Below, in pieces: positions 1 to 5,874 of a DNA stretch of 6,017 nt; positions within the stretch are counted from its first letter, which is position 1, and every line of letters starts with the position of its first letter. The position numbers and the translations under genes are program-made. Origin of the DNA: Bryobacterales bacterium (GTDB taxonomy: Bacteria > Acidobacteriota > Terriglobia > Bryobacterales > Bryobacteraceae); the NCBI GenBank assembly GCA_003164075.1, contig PLRZ01000681.1:1-6017 (forward strand), given 5' to 3'. The notes under the pieces were generated by a model. That model worked only from the letters and a program-made list of their open reading frames with translations. It was not told where the DNA came from and ran no database searches.

Positions 1-1052
1 GGCGGCTCTTCGGGCAGCAGCAGGATGGTCGCCACCTGCGTGGTGAGCGGGCCGATGAGGCTGATGCCGTCCTCGTTGGTGAGCACCACGACAGCGGCTT
101 TGCGAGTGGGATAAATGGTGTTCGACGCCAGGAAACCGGAGACCTCGCCCGTATGGGAAATAGTCGGGATGCGGTTGAACTCGCCGATGTCCAGGCCGAG
201 GGCGTAATGCGTGGTGTCGCCATTGTTGAGGTGCACCTCGCGGGTGAAGTCCTCGTAGGAGCGGGCGGTGAGGATCTCTCCGCGGAGAAAGGCCATGTCC
301 CAGAGAGCCAGGTCGGAGGGGGTCATGCACAGCTCGCCGGCGCCGAAGTACCAACCAGTGGCCTCGCGCCGGACCGGGCGCGGCGGGCCGCCGGCATAGC
401 GGGTGTAAGCCGAGGCATCGTGTGGAGAGCCGGCCGAACAACCGGCCGCCGACTCCATTTTCAGCGGCATGAAAATCCTGTCCTTGAGGAACGCCGCGAG
501 CGATTGCCGCGCCACCTTCTCGAAGATCTCCGCGGCCAGCACGTAGTTGGTGTTGCTGTACTGCCACTTTGTTCCAGGGTCGAAGTTGAGCGGCTTTTTG
601 GCCCAGCGGTCCAGGATGGCCAGCGGGGTGGTGGGCTGGGTCCATTCGGGAATGATGTAGTCTTGCGGAGCGTAGTCTTCATAGCCGGAAGTGTGCGAGA
701 GCAACTGGCGGATGGTGACCTCGTCCGCGCGTGTGAAGGCCGGGAAGTACTTCGACACCTTGTCGTCCAGCGACAACTTATTCTGCTCCTGAAGCAGCAG
801 GATGGCCGCGGCGGTGAATTGTTTGCTGATGGAGCCGACGGCATAGCGGGTCTCGGCGGTGGCAGCGCCGAAAGCCTTGGCAAAGACCAGCTTTCCATCT
901 TTGACGACGGCGATGGACGCGCTGGGAGCGCCGCTCTGTTTGAGCGTGGCCGCGATCTTGTCGCTGAGTTTGCGTTCCAGGCCGGAAACCTCCTGGGCGG
1001 CCAGCGGCAGTGTGGCGGCAATGAGCGCGACGACAAGCGGGGGCGATTTCAT
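1..1052 (-). CDS. Exported serine hydrolase, class C beta-lactamase/penicillin-binding type (3' end cut)
   Basis: Predicted periplasmic or secreted serine hydrolase of the beta-lactamase superfamily (Pfam Beta-lactamase family: class C beta-lactamases, DD-peptidases and related esterases). The frame is open from ATG at 1052 to the window edge, giving 350 codons. Residues 1-20 are a signal peptide (MKSPP, a hydrophobic VVALIAATLPLAA stretch, likely cleavage near LAA/QE). Catalytic motifs are intact and in order: SxxK as S74-I-S-K77, with S74 the nucleophile; YSN at 165-167; and HTG at 300-302, the equivalent of the KTG box. The conserved LLSHTSG lies at 117-123. The C-terminal end lies outside the window. 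The substrate cannot be read from sequence: in environmental bacteria such proteins are more often peptidases or esterases than true beta-lactamases. It follows the HAF gene by 75 nt. No good Shine-Dalgarno is visible before the ATG. Confidence 0.93.
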   Translation of the reverse strand, partial: MKSPPLVVALIAATLPLAAQEVSGLERKLSDKIAATLKQSGAPSASIAVVKDGKLVFAKAFGAATAETRYAVGSISKQFTAAAILLLQEQNKLSLDDKVSKYFPAFTRADEVTIRQLLSHTSGYEDYAPQDYIIPEWTQPTTPLAILDRWAKKPLNFDPGTKWQYSNTNYVLAAEIFEKVARQSLAAFLKDRIFMPLKMESAAGCSAGSPHDASAYTRYAGGPPRPVRREATGWYFGAGELCMTPSDLALWDMAFLRGEILTARSYEDFTREVHLNNGDTTHYALGLDIGEFNRIPTISHTGEVSGFLASNTIYPTRKAAVVVLTNEDGISLIGPLTTQVATILLLPEEP

Positions 1053-1061
1053 AGAACGATC

Positions 1062-1067
1062 AGTATA
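1062..1067 (-). promoter_or_regulatory. Possible -10 box (TATACT) for the serine hydrolase gene
   Basis: TATACT matches the sigma-70 consensus at 5 of 6 positions and ends 9 nt before the hydrolase ATG. No convincing -35 hexamer lies 16-18 nt upstream. If used, transcription would begin almost at the start codon, giving a nearly leaderless mRNA, which fits the missing Shine-Dalgarno. It could equally be chance. Confidence 0.25.
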
Positions 1068-1127
1068 GCTTTCCGTGGGTATTTCGGGGACAGGCTACAT
1101 AACCTCGAAACTCCGCGAAGCAGCGAG

Positions 1128-2999
1128 CTATTGGCCCACCGCGAACCCACCCAGCGGCGACAGCACGCCGTTCAGCGAATAAGACAGTTGTGTCCCCGAT
1201 ATTTGCGATCCCGGCACAAATTCCACTTCCGGCACCACCATATTGAATTGATACAGCCCGATGGAACCCACCGCCAACCCGGCGTACCACAGCGTCACCG
1301 GCTCCATCGTCGAGTTCGCCCCTTGAAACACTGGCTGCAAGATCTGAAACGGCGTCTGCAAGCTGTTTGGCTGCGTCACCACCTGCCCCGCCGGGGCGTC
1401 CGGAGTCACCGGGCCGCAGCCGATGGCATACAGAACCACGGTGTCCCCCGCCTTAGCCACCCGCGACGGCAGCCCCGCGTCGATCCCGTCGTACCAGACA
1501 TAAGCGCCATCCGGAAACAGCGCCAGCAGGCTACTCGAAGGTAGCGGGGCCATCAGAAATCCCGGCTGTACCGCGTTCACCGTCACGCTACGCGGCGGGC
1601 TGGTCGCCGAACCATTCGTTACCGTGACCGATGCCTGTCCCGGCTCGACAGAGAGCGGCACTTGCGCATTCACCTGTCCCGGGCTGATATAGGAAACTAC
1701 CGCCGCCTGACCGTTGACCGCGACGCTCACGCCATCCAGCGATACCGGCGCCTGGCCGCTCACGAAATCCGAGCTTTGCCATGGCCGCGTGCTGGTCGCC
1801 AACTGTTCGCCGTAAATCTCGATCCACGATCCCGGCGCCACCGCCACCCCGGCGCCGAATGCCGACGCGCCGATCACGCCGTTGTACGTGCGGATCAGCG
1901 GCCCGGTCACCGGCACGGCCGGCACCGGAATGAATCCGTAGGTATGCAGTTTCCCATCGCTCAACTGCACCCTGAACGACCCCACCATTTGGCCGGCATC
2001 GTTGATGGCGGTTACTGCCGAGGAGGTGCCCGGAACTACGATCGAATCGTAAGTGCCGTCCGCATACCGCACGTCGTAAGTACCGCCGAACGCTCCGACG
2101 ATCTCACCACTATTGTTAATCCCCGCGACTGACGAACAGCCTGGCGAAATCGTAGCTCCCGGCGCCACAAGCTCGGTGTATGTCGAGCCGTCGGCGCTAC
2201 GCAGGAACGCGCAGGTTTCGGGAAAGCTGTTATAGTAATAGCCCACGATTTGCCCGGCGTTGTTGATGGCCGTGGCCGCGGTGCTGTTTCCCACCGGAAA
2301 GAACGTGAAGACGCCGGCAGCGCTGCGCAACCACCCGTGCCGGTCATTGCCGTCCTCGACGTAGATTCCTCCCACCACGTCGCCGTTATCGTTGATGCCG
2401 AAAGGCTCGGTATCTCCGAAACCGGTGTCGAAAGTAGTGAACGTCTTGCCATCGGCCGCCAGCACGAATCCATGGGTGCCCACGCTATCGAGGTATTCGC
2501 CCACCATCAGACCGTTGCTGTTGATTTGGCGAACCACCGTCGAATTGGCGCCGGGGGCGTCGATGATGGTCAAGCTCCCGTTGGGAGACAGGCGGAAACC
2601 GCGAGTGCCCGGAGAGTAAACGCTACCGGCTACCGTGCCCGCCGTCACGAAAGAGCCTGCCACCCAACCGCCGTTGTTGATGCTCACCGGCGCGGTCGAC
2701 GTGGCTCCGGGCACGTCGATGACTGTGAGGCTCGTGCCGTCCGCGCTGCGCAGGAAACCGTGAGACGCGCCCGCGCTGTCCGTAAACGTTCCCACCACCT
2801 GCCCGCTGTTGTTGATGGCGTTAGGATAGATGTCCGCACCACCGGGCCCCGTAAACGTCACGAAATCGTAACTCGCCGCGCCGGCCGGGGTCAGCAGGAA
2901 CGCTGCGAGCGCGAAGATCCTGGACCCGAACAGCCTCGGCCGTGAGTCAATCCGCCGCGTGTGGGCGCGCGGAGACGCACTAAGCATCGTCTTTTCCAT
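1128..2999 (-). CDS. Secreted HAF-repeat protein with Solibacter-type TIGR03437 C-terminal domain
   Basis: Secreted or surface protein of 623 aa, function unknown. The N-terminus has a basic stretch (RAHTRR, RPRLFGSR) and a hydrophobic run FALAAFLLTPAGA (29-41), consistent with a Sec signal cut near residue 41. Residues 44-357 hold seven tandem repeats of about 40-50 aa of the HAF type, each carrying a variant of I-N-[ND]-x-G-x-[VM]-[VA]-G and usually followed by H-G-[FW]-L and A-D-G-[TKS]. Residues from about 366 to the end match TIGR03437: GSWIEIYGEQLA, VSYISPGQVNAQVP, VTVNAVQPGFL, VLYAIGCGP and LYQFNMVVP. The start at 2999 was chosen over an in-frame ATG at 3083 because two Shine-Dalgarno-like motifs precede it; another ATG at 2987 is also possible. 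It overlaps the upstream membrane-protein gene by 20 nt. There is no LPxTG, PEP-CTERM or type IX sorting tail at the C-terminus. Confidence 0.92.
   Translation of the reverse strand: MEKTMLSASPRAHTRRIDSRPRLFGSRIFALAAFLLTPAGAASYDFVTFTGPGGADIYPNAINNSGQVVGTFTDSAGASHGFLRSADGTSLTVIDVPGATSTAPVSINNGGWVAGSFVTAGTVAGSVYSPGTRGFRLSPNGSLTIIDAPGANSTVVRQINSNGLMVGEYLDSVGTHGFVLAADGKTFTTFDTGFGDTEPFGINDNGDVVGGIYVEDGNDRHGWLRSAAGVFTFFPVGNSTAATAINNAGQIVGYYYNSFPETCAFLRSADGSTYTELVAPGATISPGCSSVAGINNSGEIVGAFGGTYDVRYADGTYDSIVVPGTSSAVTAINDAGQMVGSFRVQLSDGKLHTYGFIPVPAVPVTGPLIRTYNGVIGASAFGAGVAVAPGSWIEIYGEQLATSTRPWQSSDFVSGQAPVSLDGVSVAVNGQAAVVSYISPGQVNAQVPLSVEPGQASVTVTNGSATSPPRSVTVNAVQPGFLMAPLPSSSLLALFPDGAYVWYDGIDAGLPSRVAKAGDTVVLYAIGCGPVTPDAPAGQVVTQPNSLQTPFQILQPVFQGANSTMEPVTLWYAGLAVGSIGLYQFNMVVPEVEFVPGSQISGTQLSYSLNGVLSPLGGFAVGQ
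1929..2870 (-). repeat. Seven tandem HAF repeats (coding)
   Basis: The repeats occupy residues 44-357 of the protein. Their core asparagine motifs lie at residues 62-70, 107-115, 159-167, 202-210, 245-253, 294-302 and 332-340. Unit length varies (about 36-52 aa), and the copies are diverged in DNA, so this is an old protein repeat array and not a recent duplication. The regular spacing suggests a beta-propeller or beta-solenoid fold (inference). Repeats 5 and 6 each carry one cysteine (C263, C288), which might form a disulfide. Confidence 0.85.
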
Positions 3000-3753
3000 G
3001 AGTCTCCACTCCTTCGCCGACATCGAAGCACGGCGATGCCCAAGAATGTTGCCGCACCGCCGCATGGGCGTAGCTGCCCACACCGGTCAGCAGTCCCAAT
3101 GCGAAGACGGTCCAATTGAAGGGCTGTGGCAACCCGCCAGCCATGACGTTTTTGTAGTCCATGGCGAAGGCGAAGACGATGATGGCGGCTCCCGTGAGTA
3201 TCCCTGCCCAATGTGCCGCGCCGATGCGAACCGGCTCACCGCGCGCTTCACTCCGAAGCTGCCAGACCCCGGCCACGATCATCGCGACCGAGACCAGCAC
3301 CGGCGCCACCACGGGCCCGGCCCACGGAACGGGAATCAGGAACAGAATATCCCACGTAAACAGGGACGCGGGCCAGTCCAGCACCAACTTCAGAAACAGG
3401 TAGAACGTGACATCCCACGCACCGAACGCGATGACGAACGCCGCGGCCCACTGCCCGGTATTGCCCGCAACAGCCAGTGCGATGGCCGCTAGCATGACGA
3501 TGGTGGCCGCCTCTCGCCCAATCTCGATGGGCAGCGTTTGCGTCTGCACGGGTCCCGATGCGCGCAGTTGCTCCAACGTCAGGAGCGGGAACAGGTCGCC
3601 GGGTGGCCGGCCCGGGTGGAACCGCAGACGGGCGGGCTCGTGCAGCACGCGCAGGTAGCTGACAACGGCAGCCTCCAGGTAGCCGAAAGCAGTGCCGAAT
3701 AGCAGGAGGGCCAGAACGGTGCGTTTCCAGGGTAGGCCGCGAACTTGGTCCAT
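2980..3753 (-). CDS. Uncharacterised integral membrane protein, about six transmembrane segments
   Basis: Conserved-looking hypothetical membrane protein of 257 aa; I do not recognise a named family. Hydrophobic segments lie at about 12-34, 82-97, 103-124, 136-164, 179-198 and 213-233. A longer soluble loop at 35-80 is rich in Arg and Pro. Notable features are GYLEAAVVSYLR at the end of the first segment, REAATIVML at 80-88, and WPASLFTWDILFLIPVPWAGPV at 127-148 (two halves: WPASLFTW and DILFLIPVPWAGPV). The charged tail 234-257 runs into the start of the next gene. The ATG at 3753 was chosen; it is 55 nt after the methyltransferase stop and lacks a clear ribosome site. A TTG at 3798 in the same frame would add 15 residues but also lacks one. 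The 3' end overlaps the HAF gene by 20 nt, which suggests co-translation and perhaps a shared envelope role (inference). Confidence 0.82.
   Translation of the reverse strand: MDQVRGLPWKRTVLALLLFGTAFGYLEAAVVSYLRVLHEPARLRFHPGRPPGDLFPLLTLEQLRASGPVQTQTLPIEIGREAATIVMLAAIALAVAGNTGQWAAAFVIAFGAWDVTFYLFLKLVLDWPASLFTWDILFLIPVPWAGPVVAPVLVSVAMIVAGVWQLRSEARGEPVRIGAAHWAGILTGAAIIVFAFAMDYKNVMAGGLPQPFNWTVFALGLLTGVGSYAHAAVRQHSWASPCFDVGEGVETHGKDDA
3004..3014 (-). promoter_or_regulatory. Ribosome binding site deciding the HAF gene start
   Basis: On the minus strand AAGGAG (3014-3009) lies 9 nt before the ATG at 2999, and a second GGAG (3007-3004) lies 4 nt before it. Both fall inside the coding sequence of the upstream membrane protein. 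This doublet is why the start was placed at 2999 and not at the in-frame ATG at 3083. Confidence 0.65.
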
Positions 3754-3787
3754 GAACGTAAGGTACGCGATACGGACGGGGTGGCAC

Positions 3788-3814
3788 AAGTAAGTCAACT
3801 GGCGTGACTTACTT
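3788..3814. other. Perfect 9-bp inverted repeat across the methyltransferase stop codon
   Basis: AAGTAAGTC (3788-3796) and its exact reverse complement GACTTACTT (3806-3814) flank a 9-nt loop. The arms include the methyltransferase stop (TAA at 3811-3809) and the short gap before the membrane-protein gene. No T-run follows on the minus strand, so it is not a standard intrinsic terminator. It could be an mRNA-stabilising or attenuating hairpin, or a protein-binding palindrome. Confidence 0.4.
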
Positions 3815-4453
3815 CACCGCCAACCACGCCAGAAACAATCCGTCGGGCTTCACATCTTCCCAATACGAAATCGGATGGCTCGATACTTCCCTGCAATGCC
3901 GTCGCAACAGCCGCTCAAGCTCTCTGCGCGTGAACCATTTTTCCCACTCCGGCGTCGCCAGTCTGCCCCACTGCCCGGCATTCTTGTCGATAATCGCGAT
4001 GCGCCCGCCCGGTTTCACTACGCGGCAGATCTCTCCCACCGCTTTCTCGATTTCGACGGCGTGCTCCAATGACTCCGTGGCATATGCCCCATCGAAGAAA
4101 TCGTCCGCAAACGGCAGCTCGGTCATAGATCCGGCGCGCGTGTGGATGCCCTCCGGAACAAAGCTCAGCATGGCCTCGGAGATGTCCAGCCCCCAGAGCT
4201 CGGCTTCGGGCTCCTGCTGGCGGAACACGCGGGCGAACCGCCCCTTGCCGCAGCCTACGTCGAGCACCCGCTTACCCGCCAGCGGGCCGAGGTGCTCGCG
4301 AATCAGCTTCACGTGGTAAATGCGCGGATCGATGGTCGACGGGAAATGCTCCTCATCGGCCGCCGCCCGGTCGAAGGAAGATTGAATGCGCGCGCGCAGT
4401 TCGGGGGTGAGCTGCGCGCGCTCCAATTGCGAAAACAGCCGCTGCCAGTTCAA
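3809..4453 (-). CDS. Class I SAM-dependent methyltransferase
   Basis: Cytoplasmic methyltransferase of 214 aa with a Rossmann-type fold (Methyltransf_11-like); substrate unknown. Motif I is VLDVGCGKGRF at 63-73 (SAM binding). The acidic residue ending strand beta-2 is D90 in WGLDIS. ELPFADDFFDGAYATESLEHA at 112-132 covers motifs II and III, and KPGGRIAIIDKN at 147-158 is the strand-5 region. The N-terminal helix segment includes FDRAAADEEHFP (27-38), which looks like a conserved feature of this subgroup. The frame stays open upstream to 4594, but that would overlap the kinase gene by 139 nt. I chose TTG at 4453, 2 nt after the kinase TAG, where the recognisable N-terminus (NWQRLF) begins. There is no separate ribosome site, so it is probably translated by coupling to the kinase gene. 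Confidence 0.88.
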   Translation of the reverse strand: MNWQRLFSQLERAQLTPELRARIQSSFDRAAADEEHFPSTIDPRIYHVKLIREHLGPLAGKRVLDVGCGKGRFARVFRQQEPEAELWGLDISEAMLSFVPEGIHTRAGSMTELPFADDFFDGAYATESLEHAVEIEKAVGEICRVVKPGGRIAIIDKNAGQWGRLATPEWEKWFTRRELERLLRRHCREVSSHPISYWEDVKPDGLFLAWLAVK

Positions 4454-4455
4454 CC

Positions 4456-5640
4456 CTATGCCCGCGTGAGGAAAATCGGCAGGCCCACCTTGCGGTCGTA
4501 GTACGGACGATACCGCTCGATGTTGTACATGGTGGCTATTTCCACGCGGCGCGGACCCAGTTTGGGGTCGGGAATCGGCACCATGGCGAAGCATCCGTTA
4601 CTGATGGCGCACATCAGCCCGTGCTTGCCGGCTTCGATGGCGTCCATGGCCATGCCCGCGAAGGTGGAAGCTACCATGCGGTCCACGAAATCGGCGCTGC
4701 CCGAGCGCAGATCGTAAGTCAGGTCGCTGACGATGGTCTCTTCCCCGGTGGCGGTCTTCAACTCGTTACTCAGATCTTCGGCCACGCTCATTTTCTTGCG
4801 ATGGCCGAAGGCGTCCGGGTCGCCATATTCCTTCACGGCGTAGCCTTCCCATTCCGCGCCCTCGGACAGAATCACCAGCGCATAATTGCTGGGGTTGTGG
4901 TGCTTGTCTTCCACCAGCATGCCGATCAGCTTCTGCAAATCCACTTTATATTCCGGAATGCAGCAGCGCACCGAGGTGACGTAGGCGGTGTACAGCGCGG
5001 TATAGCCCGCGTCGCGGCCGAACACGCGGAAAATACCGATGCGTTCGTGCGATCCCACGGTGGTGCGCTGGCGCTCGATGGCGTCCATGGCGCGCGTGAT
5101 GGCGGTGGAAAATCCGATGCAATACTCGGTATTCCGCACGTCGTTGTCCATGGTTTTGGGCACCGCGATAACGTGGAAACCCTGGCGATCGAGTTCCGCG
5201 GCATAACTCAGAGTATCGTCGCCGCCGATGGCGATCAAATAATCCAGGTTGAGCGTCTCGATATTCTTGAGCACGGCCTTGGTCACGTCGAAGACCGTCG
5301 AAGTGACGCCTTTTTTGGTGGATTCCTTGGCGGGGAAATTCTGGCCCTCGAGCACCGGCGGCAATTTCTTCATCTTGGAGGGGTTGGTGCGGGAACTGTG
5401 CAGGTACGTGCCGCCGGTGCGGTCGATGGTCCGGGTATTCTCGCGGTTCAGCGGCAGCACGTAACGTGTGCGGCTGGCCGGGTCTTCCAGGTTGACGTGG
5501 GTGAGACCTTCCCAGCCGCGCCGGATGCCGACGACTTCACAACCGATTTCGCTTCCACGGTAAACTACCGTTTTGATCACGGAATTCAGTCCCGGCACAT
5601 CGCCGCCGCCCGTGAGAATGCCGATACGCTTCGCAGACAT
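4456..5640 (-). CDS. 6-phosphofructokinase family enzyme, pyrophosphate-dependent type by motif
   Basis: Glycolytic phosphofructokinase family (PFK-A fold), 394 aa, expected to phosphorylate fructose 6-phosphate. The phosphoryl-donor loop is GGGDVPGLN at 11-19. GGDDT at 139-143 has Asp142 where ATP-PFKs have Gly104 (E. coli numbering), and PKTMDND at 161-167 has Lys162 where they have Gly124. This pair is the established mark of pyrophosphate-dependent enzymes. The catalytic base equivalent is D165. R200, R209 and E230 match E. coli R162, R171 and E222. By-eye alignment of 299-321 suggests that the sugar-phosphate residues R243 and H249 are I303 and Y309, and M169 is F207, so the pocket is unusual. 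ATG 5640 has AGGAG 5 nt upstream; a start at 5688 would sit over the promoter. It is the first gene of the minus-strand cluster, with the methyltransferase 2 nt behind. Confidence 0.93.
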   Translation of the reverse strand: MSAKRIGILTGGGDVPGLNSVIKTVVYRGSEIGCEVVGIRRGWEGLTHVNLEDPASRTRYVLPLNRENTRTIDRTGGTYLHSSRTNPSKMKKLPPVLEGQNFPAKESTKKGVTSTVFDVTKAVLKNIETLNLDYLIAIGGDDTLSYAAELDRQGFHVIAVPKTMDNDVRNTEYCIGFSTAITRAMDAIERQRTTVGSHERIGIFRVFGRDAGYTALYTAYVTSVRCCIPEYKVDLQKLIGMLVEDKHHNPSNYALVILSEGAEWEGYAVKEYGDPDAFGHRKKMSVAEDLSNELKTATGEETIVSDLTYDLRSGSADFVDRMVASTFAGMAMDAIEAGKHGLMCAISNGCFAMVPIPDPKLGPRRVEIATMYNIERYRPYYDRKVGLPIFLTRA

Positions 5641-5645
5641 GATTG

Positions 5646-5650
5646 CTCCT
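5646..5650 (-). promoter_or_regulatory. Ribosome binding site (AGGAG) of the phosphofructokinase gene
   Basis: AGGAG lies 5 nt before the ATG at 5640 on the minus strand. It fixes the start there; an in-frame ATG at 5688 is 4 nt from the TATAAT box and cannot be on the same transcript. Confidence 0.8.
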
Positions 5651-5665
5651 AAGGAATTGAGGATA

Positions 5666-5683
5666 TCTTTCGGATCGGAAAGA
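5666..5683. other. Small hairpin in the phosphofructokinase 5' leader
   Basis: TCTTTC (5666-5671) and GAAAGA (5678-5683) form a perfect 6-bp stem around a 6-nt loop. The site is between the predicted transcription start (about 5680) and the ribosome site, so it would sit at the extreme 5' end of the mRNA, where a stem can slow decay. It is short, and chance is possible. Confidence 0.3.
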
Positions 5684-5686
5684 CCC

Positions 5687-5692
5687 ATTATA
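5687..5692 (-). promoter_or_regulatory. Consensus -10 box (TATAAT) for the phosphofructokinase gene cluster
   Basis: An exact TATAAT reads on the minus strand in an otherwise GC-rich region, 46 nt before the ATG at 5640. It predicts a start of transcription near 5680 and a leader of about 40 nt. The -35 window (around 5709-5716, GC-rich) has no TTGACA-like hexamer, so an alternative sigma factor or an activator may be needed. It is 29 nt from the left end of the inserted element at 5722. Confidence 0.55.
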
Positions 5693-5712
5693 AAGGATGG
5701 CGCGGACCAGGG

Positions 5713-5721
5713 GCGGGGCTG
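5713..5721 (+). repeat. Left 9-bp direct repeat (target-site duplication)
   Basis: GCGGGGCTG directly abuts the left end of the inverted-repeat element at 5722. The identical 9-mer abuts the right end at 5898-5906. Confidence 0.8.
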
Positions 5722-5744
5722 GGGTGCCTAACCGATCTGGGGAT
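5722..5744 (+). repeat. Left terminal inverted repeat
   Basis: It begins GGGTGCCTAACC and ends TGGGGAT. It pairs with 5875-5897 at 22 of 23 positions, and the inner 16 bp (5729-5744) are perfect. Confidence 0.85.
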
Positions 5745-5765
5745 TTCGTGGCTCAGGCGCGGAAT

Positions 5766-5779
5766 ACGCTCCCTAACGG
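5766..5779 (+). repeat. Middle arm, left half of the nested palindrome
   Basis: ACGCTCCCTAACGG pairs with 5845-5858 at 13 of 14 positions; the only mismatch is A5775 against C5849. It is separated from the outer arm by 21 nt. Confidence 0.75.
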
Positions 5780-5782
5780 TCG

Positions 5783-5792
5783 CGGCTCTGTA
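5783..5792 (+). repeat. Inner arm, left half of the nested palindrome
   Basis: CGGCTCTGTA pairs perfectly with TACAGAGCCG at 5820-5829 across a 27-nt loop. It lies 3 nt inside the middle arm on this side and 15 nt inside on the other. The longer side holds a small GCCC-AGA-GGGC hairpin at 5831-5841. Confidence 0.75.
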
Positions 5793-5819
5793 ACGAGTGC
5801 CCGCGTGTATGCAATTAGG

Positions 5820-5829
5820 TACAGAGCCG
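5820..5829 (-). repeat. Inner arm, right half of the nested palindrome
   Basis: Exact reverse complement of 5783-5792. Confidence 0.75.
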
Positions 5830-5844
5830 GGCCCAGAGGGCACC

Positions 5845-5858
5845 CCGTCAGGGAGCGT
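5845..5858 (-). repeat. Middle arm, right half of the nested palindrome
   Basis: CCGTCAGGGAGCGT, the reverse complement of 5766-5779 except at one position. It is followed by a separate 10-bp palindrome TCACCGGTGA at 5859-5868. Confidence 0.75.
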
Positions 5859-5874
5859 TCACCGGTGACGGACC

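Noticed and set aside
461..1036. 191-codon minus-strand ORF inside the serine hydrolase
   Set aside because: It is an out-of-frame shadow with runs of Ser, Arg and Pro. The true frame starts at 1052 and was easily missed because it has no stop in the window.
1..1052. Calling the hydrolase an antibiotic-resistance beta-lactamase
   Set aside because: SxxK, YxN and HTG are shared with peptidases and esterases. HTG instead of KTG, and no resistance context, do not favour a true beta-lactamase.
1053..1127. Terminator between the HAF and serine hydrolase genes
   Set aside because: The only stem found (around 1111-1127) is about five pairs with a bulge and has no T-run after it on the minus strand.
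153..1544. 463-codon plus-strand ORF
   Set aside because: It is antisense to the serine hydrolase, whose catalytic motifs are all intact, and to the end of the HAF gene. It shows low-complexity Arg/Gly composition and no domain.
1929..2870. CRISPR-like or tandem DNA repeat array
   Set aside because: The periodicity is at protein level (HAF units). DNA copies are diverged, of unequal length and fully coding, with no spacer structure.
3000..3083. Longer N-terminus of the HAF protein from an ATG at 3083
   Set aside because: It would overlap the membrane-protein gene by 104 nt and put 28 extra residues before the signal peptide. The ATG at 2999 has a strong ribosome site.
3754..3798. TTG start at 3798 for the membrane protein
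   Set aside because: There is no ribosome site, and the codon is inside the inverted-repeat loop. ATG at 3753 is better, though its own ribosome site is also weak, so this is not fully excluded.
4621..5652. 343-codon plus-strand ORF
   Set aside because: It lies antisense to the well-supported phosphofructokinase gene and is the usual long mirror frame of GC-rich coding DNA.
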